DNA of 64,000 bases from Stenotrophomonas rhizophila. Lineage in GTDB: Bacteria > Pseudomonadota > Gammaproteobacteria > Xanthomonadales > Xanthomonadaceae. Within the stretch, counting starts at the first letter, position 1, and each line of letters opens with the position of its first letter. The position numbers were made by a program, and so were the translations under genes. Shown here in pieces: positions 9,386 through 17,357 of the stretch. The stretch is from contig NZ_JACWUO010000009.1 of assembly GCF_020857975.1 (NCBI RefSeq), positions 1 through 64,000 on the forward strand, written 5' to 3'. Below the pieces are notes generated by a model that had not been told where the DNA came from, searched no databases, and worked only from the letters and a program-made list of their open reading frames with translations.

Positions 9386-10180
9386 GTGGTCAAGCCGTTG
9401 CCTCGCCTGAGGCTGCAGGGTTTCAACAACCTCACCAAGGCGCTGAGCTTCAACATCTATGACGTCTGTTACGCCCGCACCGAAGAGGAGCGTCAGCGTT
9501 ACATCGAATATATTGATGAAGAGTACAACGCCGATAGGCTGACTCAGATCCTGACCGACGTCGCCGAGATCATCGGCGCCAACATCCTGAACGTGGCCCG
9601 CCAGGACTACGACCCCCAGGGTGCCTCGGTGACGATCCTGATCTCCGAAGAGCCGGTGATCGACAAGAAGCAGGCCGGCAAGGAGCTGATCTCCGATGCC
9701 GTGGTGGCGCACATGGACAAGAGCCACATCACCGTCCATACCTACCCGGAAACCCATCCGCAGGAAGGCATCGCCACGTTCCGCGCGGACATCGATGTGG
9801 CTACCTGTGGGGTGATTTCGCCGCTGAAGGCCCTGAACTACCTGATCGAGAGCCTGGAATCGGACATCGTGATCATGGATTACCGCGTGCGTGGCTTCAC
9901 CCGCGACGTGAAGGGCAAGAAGCACTACATCGATCACAAGATCCACTCGATCCAGAACTTCCTGGCCAAGAACATCAAGTCGCGCTACGAGATGTTCGAC
10001 GTCAACGTCTACCAGGAAAACATCTTCCACACGAAGATGCACCTGAAGGACTTCGACCTGGACCAGTACCTGTTCGAAGAGAAGGCCAAGAACCTGTCGT
10101 TCAAGGAACGCATGAAGATCGAGGCGCTGCTGCGCCGGGAGATCGAAGAGCTGTTCCACGGACGCAACCTGGCCGAGTAA
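9386..10180 (+). CDS. speD: S-adenosylmethionine decarboxylase proenzyme
   Basis: 264-aa class Ia AdoMet decarboxylase, the same length as E. coli SpeD. It supplies decarboxylated AdoMet as aminopropyl donor for spermidine. The self-cleavage motif [12 protein letters not shown] is present; cleavage before Ser113 makes the pyruvoyl cofactor and the beta and alpha chains. The start is GTG with AGGA about ten bases upstream. It stands alone and no spermidine synthase gene (speE) is adjacent. It diverges from clp. Confidence 0.97.
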   Translation: MVKPLPRLRLQGFNNLTKALSFNIYDVCYARTEEERQRYIEYIDEEYNADRLTQILTDVAEIIGANILNVARQDYDPQGASVTILISEEPVIDKKQAGKELISDAVVAHMDKSHITVHTYPETHPQEGIATFRADIDVATCGVISPLKALNYLIESLESDIVIMDYRVRGFTRDVKGKKHYIDHKIHSIQNFLAKNIKSRYEMFDVNVYQENIFHTKMHLKDFDLDQYLFEEKAKNLSFKERMKIEALLRREIEELFHGRNLAE

Positions 10181-10223
10181 CGCGACAACGCACCACCCGT
10201 CCGGGGCGACCCGGGCGGGGCTG

Positions 10224-10300
10224 CACAGGCGGGACGGCCCGCCCTGTGGAACCCCGGTTTTGCGCAAAAACAGGTTCCACGGAAGTCAACCGACGACGGT
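10224..10300 (+). promoter_or_regulatory. Guanidine-II (mini-ykkC) riboswitch
   Basis: Two hairpins, each closed by CG pairs and capped with the ACGR tetraloop that defines this class. Hairpin 1: arms 10224-10233 and 10238-10248 (one bulged C), loop ACGG at 10234-10237. Hairpin 2: ACCG (10289-10292), loop ACGA (10293-10296), CGGT (10297-10300). The 40-base linker is at the long end of the known range. The 3' arm of hairpin 2 is also the 5' arm of the terminator that follows, so guanidinium-stabilised hairpin 2 would block termination (ON switch). The next gene is a SugE/Gdx-type exporter, the classic target. Confidence 0.85.
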
Positions 10301-10332
10301 CCGGTGTGAAAACACCGGGCCGTTCTGTTTTT
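10296..10332 (+). terminator. Riboswitch-controlled terminator
   Basis: ACGG-T-CCGGTGT, a GAAA tetraloop, then ACACCGG-G-CCGT and the tract TCTGTTTTT. The stem has eleven pairs around one mismatch. Its first bases (10296-10300) are shared with guanidine-II hairpin 2, giving mutually exclusive folds 95 bases before the exporter gene. Confidence 0.85.
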
Positions 10333-10427
10333 CCGGCCCCTTGTGGCCGGCCGGGCGGCCGTCACGGATCGACGACCCAGGTTCCCGGCAGCGTTTCACC
10401 CCCACATCCCATTAGGAGTCTCCCCCC

Positions 10428-10745
10428 ATGCCCTGGATTTATCTGCTGCTGGCCGGCCTGTTCGAAATCGGCTTTGCGATCGGAATGAAGTATTCGGACG
10501 GCTTCAGCAAGCCCTTGCCCACCCTGGCCACGGTCGCTGCGGCGCTGGTCAGCCTGTACCTGATGAGCCAGGCGATGAAGTCGATCCCGGTCGGCACCGC
10601 CTACGCGATCTGGACCGGCATCGGTGCGTTGGGCGTGGCCGTGCTGGGCATCGCCCTGTTCGGCGACAGCGCCTCGCCGGCGCGGCTGGCCTGCGTGGGC
10701 CTGATCGTGGCCGGCGTGATCGGCCTCAAGCTGGTGTCGGGGTGA
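10428..10745 (+). CDS. sugE: SMR-family guanidinium exporter (SugE/Gdx type)
   Basis: 105-aa small multidrug resistance protein with four transmembrane helices, working as an antiparallel dimer. The proton/substrate-coupling Glu is residue 13 ([10 protein letters not shown]). The short loops and the [11 protein letters not shown] stretch in helix 3 fit the SugE/Gdx subgroup, which swaps guanidinium for protons, rather than the polyaromatic-exporting EmrE subgroup. The upstream guanidine-II riboswitch independently supports this. The ATG has AGGAG upstream (10412-10416). Confidence 0.93.
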   Translation: MPWIYLLLAGLFEIGFAIGMKYSDGFSKPLPTLATVAAALVSLYLMSQAMKSIPVGTAYAIWTGIGALGVAVLGIALFGDSASPARLACVGLIVAGVIGLKLVSG

Positions 10746-10750
10746 GCGCC

Positions 10751-10898
10751 GCCCTACCAACGGTAGGGCGCTACCGGTGGGTGCCGCGCCCCGGGCGGTA
10801 GGTATCGACCGTTGGTCGATACGGCCCCCATCCGGTAGGTACCCACCGTTGGTCGATACGGCCCCCCTCCGGTAGATACCCACCGTCGGTGGGTACGG
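10751..10898. repeat. Cluster of GTAG palindromes (SMAG-type REP)
   Basis: A short GCCCTACC/GGTAGGGC palindrome (10751-10769), then three 28-base GGTAG elements at about 10797-10824, 10834-10861 and 10871-10898. The first has arms GTATCGACC/GGTCGATAC and the third ATACCCACC/GGTGGGTA. The middle one carries the left arm of the third type and the right arm of the first, so it is a chimera. The cluster lies between the convergent sugE and coq7 genes and may help end both transcripts. Confidence 0.75.
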
Positions 10899-10901
10899 CG
10901 G

Positions 10902-11543
10902 TCAAACCCGGTACGCAATCGTCTTCATGACCTTGGACGCCAGCGCCATCACCGCCGGGATCGGGAACGGCAGCCTGCGTGCGCCGGCATGTTCGGCATG
11001 GTCGGCATGGCGGGCCTCGTCGACCTTCATCACGGCCAGGATCTCGCGGCTGCGCAGGTCGCCCGCGGGCAGGGTGAGCAAGTGCTCCTCCAGGTGCGCC
11101 TCGACCTGGCGCTCGGTTTCCACTACAAAGCCCAGGTTCCAGCCGTCGCCACGCAGGCCGGCCAAGGTGCCGATGGTGTAGCTGCCGGCGTACCAGACCG
11201 GGTTGAACAGGCTGGGCCGGCTGTCCAGCTCGCGCAGGCGCCGGGCGCACCAGGCCAGGTGGTCGGTCTCTTCCTGGGCCGCCTCCAGCAGGTGGGCCCG
11301 GGTCTGGGCTTCGCGGGCCACCGCGGCCTGGCCGAAATACAGGCCCTGCGCGCAGACCTCGCCGACATGGTTGATCCGCATCAGCCCGGCGGCGTGGCGG
11401 CGCTGCCCCGCATCCAGGACCACCTCGGCGGCCTGCGCCGGGTAGGGGCGGCTGGCCGGCGGGTTGCCGAACACCGTGTCCAGCGCGCGCTGGGCTTGGG
11501 TCAGCAGGTGATCGAGCGGGGTGATCTGGCGGGCAGCGGTCAT
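10902..11543 (-). CDS. coq7: Ubiquinone biosynthesis hydroxylase Coq7
   Basis: 213-aa di-iron carboxylate monooxygenase that hydroxylates demethoxyubiquinol late in ubiquinone synthesis, at the inner face of the membrane. Iron ligands are visible in [11 protein letters not shown] (Glu-x-x-His style), EETDHL, HLEEHL and [10 protein letters not shown]. The start [11 protein letters not shown] was chosen because the longer upstream frame is Arg/Pro-rich shadow sequence covering the rplM promoter area. Coq7 replaces UbiF in xanthomonads. No other ubi gene is adjacent. Confidence 0.95.
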   Translation of the reverse strand: MTAARQITPLDHLLTQAQRALDTVFGNPPASRPYPAQAAEVVLDAGQRRHAAGLMRINHVGEVCAQGLYFGQAAVAREAQTRAHLLEAAQEETDHLAWCARRLRELDSRPSLFNPVWYAGSYTIGTLAGLRGDGWNLGFVVETERQVEAHLEEHLLTLPAGDLRSREILAVMKVDEARHADHAEHAGARRLPFPIPAVMALASKVMKTIAYRV

Positions 11544-11620
11544 GATGGGGTGCGGCGGGGCGGGGGACCGTCGATTCTCGCCCCCGCAGGGCCGCCGTGC
11601 CAAGCCGGCCAGGGGGCAAC

Positions 11621-11649
11621 TTGCATGTGGCCGGGCGGGCCGGTACAAT
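11621..11649 (+). promoter_or_regulatory. Sigma-70 promoter of rplM-rpsI
   Basis: TTGCAT (-35, 11621-11626), a 17-base spacer and TACAAT (-10, 11644-11649). Transcription would begin near 11656, leaving a leader of about 70 bases before rplM. It lies on the promoter side of coq7, which runs the other way. Confidence 0.75.
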
Positions 11650-11724
11650 CCCGCCTCTTCACAACGCGTGGCAGAGTTCCGGCCGTACAGCGCCGTAATG
11701 AGCCCGACCTACTTGAGTTCTTTC

Positions 11725-12153
11725 ATGAGCACTTTCACTGCAAAGTCCGAGACCGTCCAGCGCGACTGGTATCTCGTCGACGCTTCCGGCAAGACGCTGG
11801 GCCGTCTGTCCACCGAGCTGGCCCGCCGTCTGCGCGGCAAGCACAAGCCGGTTTACACCCCCCACGTTGATACCGGTGATTACCTGGTTGTCATCAATGC
11901 AGAAAAGATTGTCGTCACCGGCAACAAGCTGCAGGACAAGCTGTACCACCGCTTCACCGGCTACATCGGCAACCTGAAGACCGAAACTCTGGCCCAGGCG
12001 CTTGAGCGCCACCCGGAGCGTGTCATCGAGACCGCCGTCAAGGGCATGCTGCCGAAGGGCCCGCTGGGCCGCGCCATGTACCGCAAGCTCAAGGTGTACT
12101 CGGGTTCCGAGCACCCGCACGCCGCTCAGCAGCCTCAGGTTCTGGATATCTAA
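11725..12153 (+). CDS. rplM: 50S ribosomal protein L13
   Basis: 142-aa ribosomal protein, the same length as in E. coli, one of the early-assembling large-subunit proteins. It begins [20 protein letters not shown] and carries the L13 signature [20 protein letters not shown] near residues 110-130. Cotranscribed with rpsI two bases downstream, the conserved L13-S9 order. The third codon positions are less strictly G/C than in nearby genes, as usual for highly expressed ribosomal genes. Confidence 0.99.
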   Translation: MSTFTAKSETVQRDWYLVDASGKTLGRLSTELARRLRGKHKPVYTPHVDTGDYLVVINAEKIVVTGNKLQDKLYHRFTGYIGNLKTETLAQALERHPERVIETAVKGMLPKGPLGRAMYRKLKVYSGSEHPHAAQQPQVLDI

Positions 12154-12155
12154 TC

Positions 12156-12548
12156 ATGGCTATCACGCAAAACTACGGCACCGGCCGCCGCAAGTCCTCC
12201 ACCGCCCGCGTGTTCCTGCGCAAGGGTGCCGGCAACATCACCGTCAACGGCCGTCCGCTGGACGAGTTCTTTGGCCGTGAGACTGCACGCATGATCGTGC
12301 GTCAGCCGCTGGAACTGACCAAGAACACCGAAAGCTTCGACATCATGGTCACCGCCGCTGGCGGTGGTACCACCGGTCAGGCCGGTGCGATCCGTCTGGG
12401 CATTGCCCGTGCGCTGGTCGAGTACGACGAAACCCTGAAGTCCGAGCTGCGCAAGGCTGGCTTCATGACCCGTGACGCCCGTGAAGTCGAGCGTAAGAAG
12501 GTCGGCCTGCACAAGGCACGTCGCGCCACCCAGTTCTCCAAGCGCTGA
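12156..12548 (+). CDS. rpsI: 30S ribosomal protein S9
   Basis: 130-aa small-subunit protein. The glycine-rich core and the basic C-terminal tail ending in QFSKR are typical; that tail reaches the P-site tRNA anticodon loop. The signature [19 protein letters not shown] is at about residues 68-86. It starts two bases after the rplM stop and is followed by a strong terminator. Confidence 0.99.
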   Translation: MAITQNYGTGRRKSSTARVFLRKGAGNITVNGRPLDEFFGRETARMIVRQPLELTKNTESFDIMVTAAGGGTTGQAGAIRLGIARALVEYDETLKSELRKAGFMTRDAREVERKKVGLHKARRATQFSKR

Positions 12549-12596
12549 TCCATCGCGCCTGGCGTGGGATCCTTCGGGATCCCGCTGGGAGGTACG

Positions 12597-12624
12597 CAAA
12601 AGCCCGGCTTCGGCCGGGCTTTTG
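12597..12624 (+). terminator. Terminator of rplM-rpsI (bidirectional)
   Basis: AAAAGCCCGGC, loop TTCG, GCCGGGCTTTT. A and T tracts on both sides make it work in either direction. A second hairpin, GGGATCC-TTCG-GGATCCC, lies 13 bases upstream (12567-12584). From here to 13002 I see no gene: only repeats and the tRNA terminator. Confidence 0.9.
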
Positions 12625-12833
12625 TCGTTTGTGGGGTGTGTAATGCACCCGTCGCATTCGGGCCGGACGTGGATACCGATCAACGGCCGGTGCCTACCGA
12701 ATGCGTTCCATTGTCATGCCGCCATCGCACGTGGCCAGCCTGCGTACAGTCGATCGAAATGCGGCCCAACCAGCGCGGGCGTTCCGCGCATTCCAACGGC
12801 GCGCAGCGCCCCGTGCGGCATCAGCCGAGGCAG

Positions 12834-12888
12834 CCCCCTTGGAGTACAAGGGGGCGCGCCGCCAGGCGCGGGGATGTGGAGGCAAACA
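12834..12888. repeat. Dispersed palindromic repeat, copy 1
   Basis: CCCCCTTG/CAAGGGGG around GAGTA, then GCGCGCC-GCCA-GGCGC and a TGTGGAGGCA tail. A close copy is at 14397-14446 in front of bfr. The two share most of about 50 bases. A GCTGC-rich AACCTTGCTGCGCAAGGTT palindrome follows (12900-12918). Confidence 0.65.
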
Positions 12889-12951
12889 AGGCTGACCCCA
12901 ACCTTGCTGCGCAAGGTTGGGGTGCTGGGCGCCATGCGCCCAGCCAGCCGC

Positions 12952-13005
12952 CCAAATAAACAGAAAAAGGCCGATCTTTCGATCGGCCTTTTTCTGTTTA
13001 TTTGG
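12952..13005 (-). terminator. tRNA operon terminator, 25-bp perfect stem
   Basis: A perfect 25-base inverted repeat around a TTTC loop: arms 12952-12976 and 12981-13005. On the minus strand the core GGCCGATC/GATCGGCC is followed by TTTTT. The outer arm includes the encoded CCA end of tRNA-Gln, so the stem overlaps the tRNA 3' end by three bases. Confidence 0.85.
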
Positions 13006-13077
13006 CTGCCCCGGATGGATTCGAACCACCGAATGCCTGAGTCAGAGTCAGGTGCCTTACCGCTTGGCGACGGGGCA
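13003..13077 (-). tRNA. tRNA-Gln (anticodon CTG)
   Basis: 75 bases including an encoded CCA. The acceptor pairs TGCCCCG with CGGGGCA, the anticodon stem is CCTGA/TCAGG around CTCTGAC, so the anticodon is CTG, and the T-loop is GTTCGAATC. The weak first pair (T-A) is typical of glutamine tRNAs. Second gene of a two-tRNA transcript. Confidence 0.95.
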
Positions 13078-13127
13078 ATATGTGCGTGCAAGTATTGCAC
13101 TTTTTCCCTATGAAACCAAGCAGAACT

Positions 13128-13204
13128 TGGTGGCTATGGGTGGACTCGAACCACCGACCCCAGCATTATGAGTGCTGTGCTCTAACCGGCTGAGCTACAT
13201 AGCC
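13128..13204 (-). tRNA. tRNA-Met (anticodon CAT, elongator)
   Basis: 77 bases including CCA. The acceptor pairs GGCTATG with CATAGCC, and the anticodon loop CTCATAA gives CAT. A normal first base pair and no GGG/CCC run in the anticodon stem mark it as elongator, not initiator. A CAT anticodon could also be a tRNA-Ile read after lysidine modification, but the body resembles elongator Met. It precedes tRNA-Gln by 50 bases on the same strand. Confidence 0.92.
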
Positions 13205-13217
13205 TAGGGAGCCGGTA

Positions 13218-13246
13218 ATTCTGGCGATGCCAAGCGTATCTGTCAA
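13218..13246 (-). promoter_or_regulatory. Sigma-70 promoter of the tRNA pair
   Basis: On the minus strand, TTGACA (13246-13241), a 17-base spacer and CAGAAT (13223-13218). Transcription would start just upstream of tRNA-Met. A consensus -35 fits a stable-RNA promoter. Confidence 0.8.
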
Positions 13247-13323
13247 CACCTTTTCACCGCGCTTGTGAGTGGGCAGCCGGCGTGGCACAGTCCCGACCAG
13301 TAGATTTTCTAGGAGTCCGCATC

Positions 13324-13944
13324 GTGATCGATCCGGACGGCTACCGACCGAACGTCGGTATTGTGCTGATGCGGCAGGATGGGCAGGTTTTCTGGGCACG
13401 ACGTGTGCGCCGGGATGGCTGGCAGTTCCCGCAGGGCGGCATGAATACCGATGAGACCCCGGTTGAAGCCATGTATCGCGAGTTGCACGAAGAAACCGGG
13501 CTGCTGCCCGAGCACGTTGAAGTGCTCGGCGCCACGCCGGGGTGGCTTCGCTATCGGTTGCCGGCACGGGCCATCCGCCGCAATGAAAAACAGGTCTGCA
13601 TCGGCCAGAAGCAGGTCTGGTTCCTGCTGCGCCTGTCCGGCGATGAGTCCCATGTCAGTCTGGACCACACCGACAGCCCCGAATTCGACCAGTGGCGCTG
13701 GGTCGATTTCTGGTACCCGGTCGAACATGTGGTGATGTTCAAGCGTGGCGTGTATGCGCGTGCGCTGCGCCACCTGGCGCCGTTGGCGCGGGGGGTAGCC
13801 GGGACCGGGGTGGAATCGATGCCCAAGTCCGCGCAGGAGGCCTGGATGCCCGGCAACACAGCCGGCCACGACCGGCCGCGCAAGCGCCCGGCCAACCGGG
13901 GCTACTGGCCGAAGAAGGCCAAGGCCGAGCCGGGGATCCCCTGA
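13324..13944 (+). CDS. rppH: RNA pyrophosphohydrolase
   Basis: 206-aa Nudix hydrolase that removes pyrophosphate from mRNA 5' ends, starting RNase E-dependent decay. The Nudix box runs from [20 protein letters not shown] (about residues 38-57). The start is GTG, preceded by TAGGAG at a good distance and giving the conserved [14 protein letters not shown]; an earlier ATG at 13282 lacks a binding site. The basic Pro/Lys/Arg tail is longer than in E. coli (176 aa), as in other xanthomonads. Confidence 0.95.
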   Translation: MIDPDGYRPNVGIVLMRQDGQVFWARRVRRDGWQFPQGGMNTDETPVEAMYRELHEETGLLPEHVEVLGATPGWLRYRLPARAIRRNEKQVCIGQKQVWFLLRLSGDESHVSLDHTDSPEFDQWRWVDFWYPVEHVVMFKRGVYARALRHLAPLARGVAGTGVESMPKSAQEAWMPGNTAGHDRPRKRPANRGYWPKKAKAEPGIP

Positions 13945-13981
13945 GCAGGCGCCACGGCCCGGGCGGGCGCTGAACCGTATC

Positions 13982-14031
13982 GAGAATGATTCAGCTTCGA
14001 AATTGACAACCATTCTCGTTTCGATTGGAAT
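13982..14031 (+). promoter_or_regulatory. bfd promoter with Fur-like operator
   Basis: TTGACA (14003-14008), a 17-base spacer and TGGAAT (14026-14031) form the promoter. GAGAATGATT (13982-13991) and the inverted AACCATTCTC (14008-14017) look like Fur half-sites; the second lies between -35 and -10, where bound Fur would block transcription when iron is plentiful. Confidence 0.65.
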
Positions 14032-14070
14032 AGCGGCAGGCCGTTCCTGGCCTGCCAGCCGAGTCCGCAC

Positions 14071-14280
14071 GTGTACGTCTGCATCTGCAATGGGGTGACC
14101 GACCACCAGATCCGCGAAGCCGCGCACAGCGGTGTCGTGAGCGTGTCCGAGCTGACCATGCGCACCGGTTGCGGCGCCACCTGCGGTTCCTGCCTGGACA
14201 TGGCCGCCGACCTGCTGGCCAAGGCCCGCGCCACCCACGACCTGCCACTGCCGGTCCTCGATCTGGCCCAGGTCGCCTGA
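14071..14280 (+). CDS. bfd: Bacterioferritin-associated ferredoxin
   Basis: 69-aa [2Fe-2S] protein that reduces ferric iron stored in bacterioferritin and lets it out. The four cluster cysteines appear as CIC (residues 4 and 6) and CGATCGSC (38 and 41 region). The start is GTG. The Fur-like promoter upstream and bfr 304 bases downstream support the role: low iron turns on release. Confidence 0.95.
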   Translation: MYVCICNGVTDHQIREAAHSGVVSVSELTMRTGCGATCGSCLDMAADLLAKARATHDLPLPVLDLAQVA

Positions 14281-14396
14281 AGGCTCCCTGGCGTCTGCCG
14301 GGCTCGACGTTGTCTCCTGCTCCTGAACGTGACCGCCCTACGGGCGGTGCCGCGCATTGTCCCTTCAGCCCTCCGCTTCTGTCGGGTGAGGGGCTC

Positions 14397-14446
14397 TCTT
14401 GGAGTCCAAGGGGGCGCGCCGCCAGGCGCAGGGTTGTGGAAGCATC
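14397..14446. repeat. Dispersed palindromic repeat, copy 2
   Basis: CTTGGAGTCCAAG, then GGGGCGCGCCGCCAGGCGC and a TGTGGAAGCA tail, close to the copy at 12834-12888. It occupies the middle of the 304-base bfd-bfr gap. Another hairpin, ATCCGCGCTGCGGAT, follows near 14459. No clear bfr promoter was resolved in the rest. Confidence 0.65.
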
Positions 14447-14584
14447 ACCGGGGGCCACGATCCGCGCTGCGGATCGTGGACAAGCTCAGTTCGCGGTACG
14501 CGCAACTGAGCACGATTCGCGTTCCCTCATGCTTTGTTGCGACGCGCTACAGTGCGCGCGATTCCACGCAGCAGGAGCAAGCTC

Positions 14585-15055
14585 ATGAAGGGCGACGCCA
14601 AGGTCATCGAATTTCTCAACAAGGTCCTCTACAACCAGCTGACCGCGATCAACCAGTACTTCCTGCACGCCAAGATGCTGAAGAACTGGGGCCTGAAGGA
14701 ACTGGCCGAGCACGCGTACAAGGAATCGATCCGCGAGATGAAGCAGGCCGATGCACTGGCCGACCGCATCCTGTTCCTGGAAGGCCTGCCCAATTTCCAG
14801 GCGCTGGGCAAGCTGCGCATCGGCGAGAACCCGCCGGAAATCCTGCAGTGCGATCTGAGCCTGGCCAACGACGGCGCGGTGGTCCTGCGCGATGCGGTGG
14901 CCCATGCCGATGCGATTGCCGACTACGTCAGCCGCCAGCTGTTCGTGGCCTTCCTTGAAGCCGAGGAAGAGCATATCGACTGGCTGGAAACCCAGCTGGA
15001 CCTGATCGAACGCATCGGCGAACCGAACTACCTGCTGACCAAGCTGGAAGGCTGA
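14585..15055 (+). CDS. bfr: Bacterioferritin
   Basis: 156-aa four-helix iron-storage protein that assembles as a 24-mer cage. Ferroxidase ligands fit the family: Glu and His in the [15 protein letters not shown] and [15 protein letters not shown] helices, and EEEHIDWL near residue 130. The haem-ligand methionine equivalent is in the KMLKNWG area. Start ATG follows AGGAGC. Its electron donor Bfd is encoded just upstream. Confidence 0.96.
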   Translation: MKGDAKVIEFLNKVLYNQLTAINQYFLHAKMLKNWGLKELAEHAYKESIREMKQADALADRILFLEGLPNFQALGKLRIGENPPEILQCDLSLANDGAVVLRDAVAHADAIADYVSRQLFVAFLEAEEEHIDWLETQLDLIERIGEPNYLLTKLEG

Positions 15056-15056
15056 T

Positions 15057-17357
15057 TCAGCCCTGCAGCGGTGCGTGCAGGCCGGCCTGGTAGCCGGCCA
15101 GCGCGATCCGTGCACGCGCGAACTCGGCGATCAGCAGCGCCACCGCCACGGCGGGGCGCTCCAGCGTGCCGGCGCGCGCATCGTGTTCGATCCGGCGCGC
15201 GGCCACCGACAATGCGGTGGCCCCGACATTGGCACTGGCCGACTTCAGGCTGTGCGCGAGCGCGCGCAGCTGGTCCAGGTCGGCGGCGATCGAGGCGTCC
15301 TGCAGTTGCCGGATCAACGGCGGGGTGTCGTCCAGGAATACGCCGATGATCCGCGCGGTCTCGGTGCCGATCACCTCGAACAATTCATCCAGCACGCTGG
15401 CGTCCAGCACCGGCAACGGATTGTCCGGGCTGCCATCGTCGCTGGCCAGCCCCGCCTCCAACTCCGGTGCCGGCAGCGGGCCGTCAACAGCCAGCGCGGC
15501 CGCGCCCTGCCAACGTTGCAGGCAGGCCAGCAGCGAGCTGCGGTTGACCGGCTTGGACAGGTAATCGTCCATGCCCGCCTGCAGGCAACGCTCGCGGTCG
15601 CCGGCCATCGCATTGGCGGTCATCGCCACGATCGGCAGGCGCCGCGCGCCCACGGCGGCTTCGTGCGCACGCCACTGGCCGGTGGCCTGGTAGCCGTCCA
15701 GCACCGGCATCTGGCAATCCATCAGCACCAGGTCGAAGCGTTGCGCGCGCAGGCGCTGCAAGGCCTGCTCGCCATCGGTGGCGGTGACCACCTCGCAACC
15801 CAGTACCTGCAGCAGGCGCTGGGCGACCAGCAGGTTGACGCTGTTGTCCTCGACCAGCAGCAGGCGCAGGCCCAGCGGGGCGGCCTCTTCGCTGTCGACG
15901 GCCGCGTCGAGTTCGGCCAGCAGCGGTGCCGGCCGCGCGCTGGCCATGGCCGGGCGCAGCAGGGTGTGCAGTTCGCTGTCGGCGGCATCACGCGGCAGCT
16001 GCCGGGCCGCGTCCAGCAGCAGCGGCGGCAGCGCGTCGCGGCCCTGCAGCCACAGCAACTGCGGCGCCGGCTGGCGGCCATCGTGCAGCACGGCGCGGTG
16101 CAGCGCGGTGGCGCCATGGCGCAGTGCATCGGTGTCGGCGATCACCCAGGCCAGCTCCGGCTCGATGCCGGGGCGCTGCGGCGCGCGCAGGATGTCCAGC
16201 GCCGCCGATGCGTTGTCCACGCTGTGCAGGCGGATATCGTGGTGCTGCAGCACCCGCTCCAGGCGCTGCACCAGCAGGCTGTCCTCGCTGACCAGCAGGG
16301 CGCGGGTGGTGCCGGCCATGGCCGGCAGGTCGCCGATCACCTTCAGCAGCGGAATCTCGAACCAGAACGTGGCGCCGCGGCCGCGCGTGGAACTGACCCC
16401 GATACGGCCATGCATCAGGTCGATGATGCGCTTGCAGATCGCCAGCCCCAGCCCGGTGCCGCCGTACAGGCGCGTGGTCGAGGCATCGGCCTGGCTGAAG
16501 GACTGGAACAGCCGCGACTGCAGCGCATCGTCGATGCCGATGCCGCTGTCGATCACCTCGAAGCGCAGCTGGTGCTGGGCGCTGGTTTCGCCCTGGCGCA
16601 GTACGCGCACGCGGATCTGGCCGCGTTCGGTGAACTTGATCGCGTTGACCAGCAGGTTGCCCAGCACCTGGCGCAGCCGCACCGGATCGCCGCGCACCGA
16701 CAACCGCACCGCCGGGTCCAGTTCCAGCGACAGCTTCAGGCCCTTGGGCTCGGCGCTGCGCTGCATCAGCTGCACCAGCCCTTCGAGCAGTTCGCGCAGG
16801 TTGAACGTGGTGATTTCCAGGTCCAGGCCCTTGGCCTCCAGCCGCGAGTAATCGAGGATGTCATCGACGATGCGCAGCAGCTGCTGCGAACTGACCGTGG
16901 CGGTCTGCAGCATCTGCCGCTGGTCGTTGCCGAGCTGGCCGCGCGCGATCAGGTCGAGCATCGGCAGGATGCCGTTGAGGGGCGTGCGGATCTCGTGGCT
17001 CATCGTGGCCAGGAACTCGCCCTTGGCCAGCGCGGCCGCTTCGGCGGCCTGCTTGGCGCGCAGCAGCTCCTGTTCCAGCACGCCCTGCTGCTGCACCGCG
17101 CGCTGCAACTGGTCGCGCTCGCCGGCCAGCGCCTCGCCGCGCCGCTGCAGCAGCTGCAGGCGCTGCTGTGCATCGCGCCAATGGCGGACACAGGCCAGCG
17201 TGCCGATGACTGCCAGCACGCCCGCCGCGGCAGCGATCAGCGGCCACGGGCCGCGGACGCCGGCGGCGGCCATCGCCGCGCCGGCAGCGGCCACGGCGGC
17301 AGCCATCGCCGCCAGCCAGAGCGCTGCAGGAACCCGTCCCTGGGCCGCCATGGTCAC
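15057..17357 (-). CDS. Hybrid sensor histidine kinase (HisKA-HATPase-REC-HPt)
   Basis: 766-aa inner-membrane phosphorelay kinase. Two Ala-rich membrane segments (about 10-33 and 38-57) have almost no periplasmic loop, so the sensed signal is probably membrane or cytoplasmic. A coiled-coil linker follows, then His121 in MSHEIRTPLNG, a HATPase with DSGIGI and GGTGLGLAI, a degenerate receiver-like stretch (about 355-480), a true receiver with VLMDCQMP, and a C-terminal HPt with AHSLKSASANVGA. The GTG start overlaps the stop of the upstream REC-GGDEF-EAL gene (GTGA), so the two form a coupled pair. RpfC has a similar order of domains but many more membrane segments. Confidence 0.9.
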   Translation of the reverse strand: MTMAAQGRVPAALWLAAMAAAVAAAGAAMAAAGVRGPWPLIAAAAGVLAVIGTLACVRHWRDAQQRLQLLQRRGEALAGERDQLQRAVQQQGVLEQELLRAKQAAEAAALAKGEFLATMSHEIRTPLNGILPMLDLIARGQLGNDQRQMLQTATVSSQQLLRIVDDILDYSRLEAKGLDLEITTFNLRELLEGLVQLMQRSAEPKGLKLSLELDPAVRLSVRGDPVRLRQVLGNLLVNAIKFTERGQIRVRVLRQGETSAQHQLRFEVIDSGIGIDDALQSRLFQSFSQADASTTRLYGGTGLGLAICKRIIDLMHGRIGVSSTRGRGATFWFEIPLLKVIGDLPAMAGTTRALLVSEDSLLVQRLERVLQHHDIRLHSVDNASAALDILRAPQRPGIEPELAWVIADTDALRHGATALHRAVLHDGRQPAPQLLWLQGRDALPPLLLDAARQLPRDAADSELHTLLRPAMASARPAPLLAELDAAVDSEEAAPLGLRLLLVEDNSVNLLVAQRLLQVLGCEVVTATDGEQALQRLRAQRFDLVLMDCQMPVLDGYQATGQWRAHEAAVGARRLPIVAMTANAMAGDRERCLQAGMDDYLSKPVNRSSLLACLQRWQGAAALAVDGPLPAPELEAGLASDDGSPDNPLPVLDASVLDELFEVIGTETARIIGVFLDDTPPLIRQLQDASIAADLDQLRALAHSLKSASANVGATALSVAARRIEHDARAGTLERPAVAVALLIAEFARARIALAGYQAGLHAPLQG

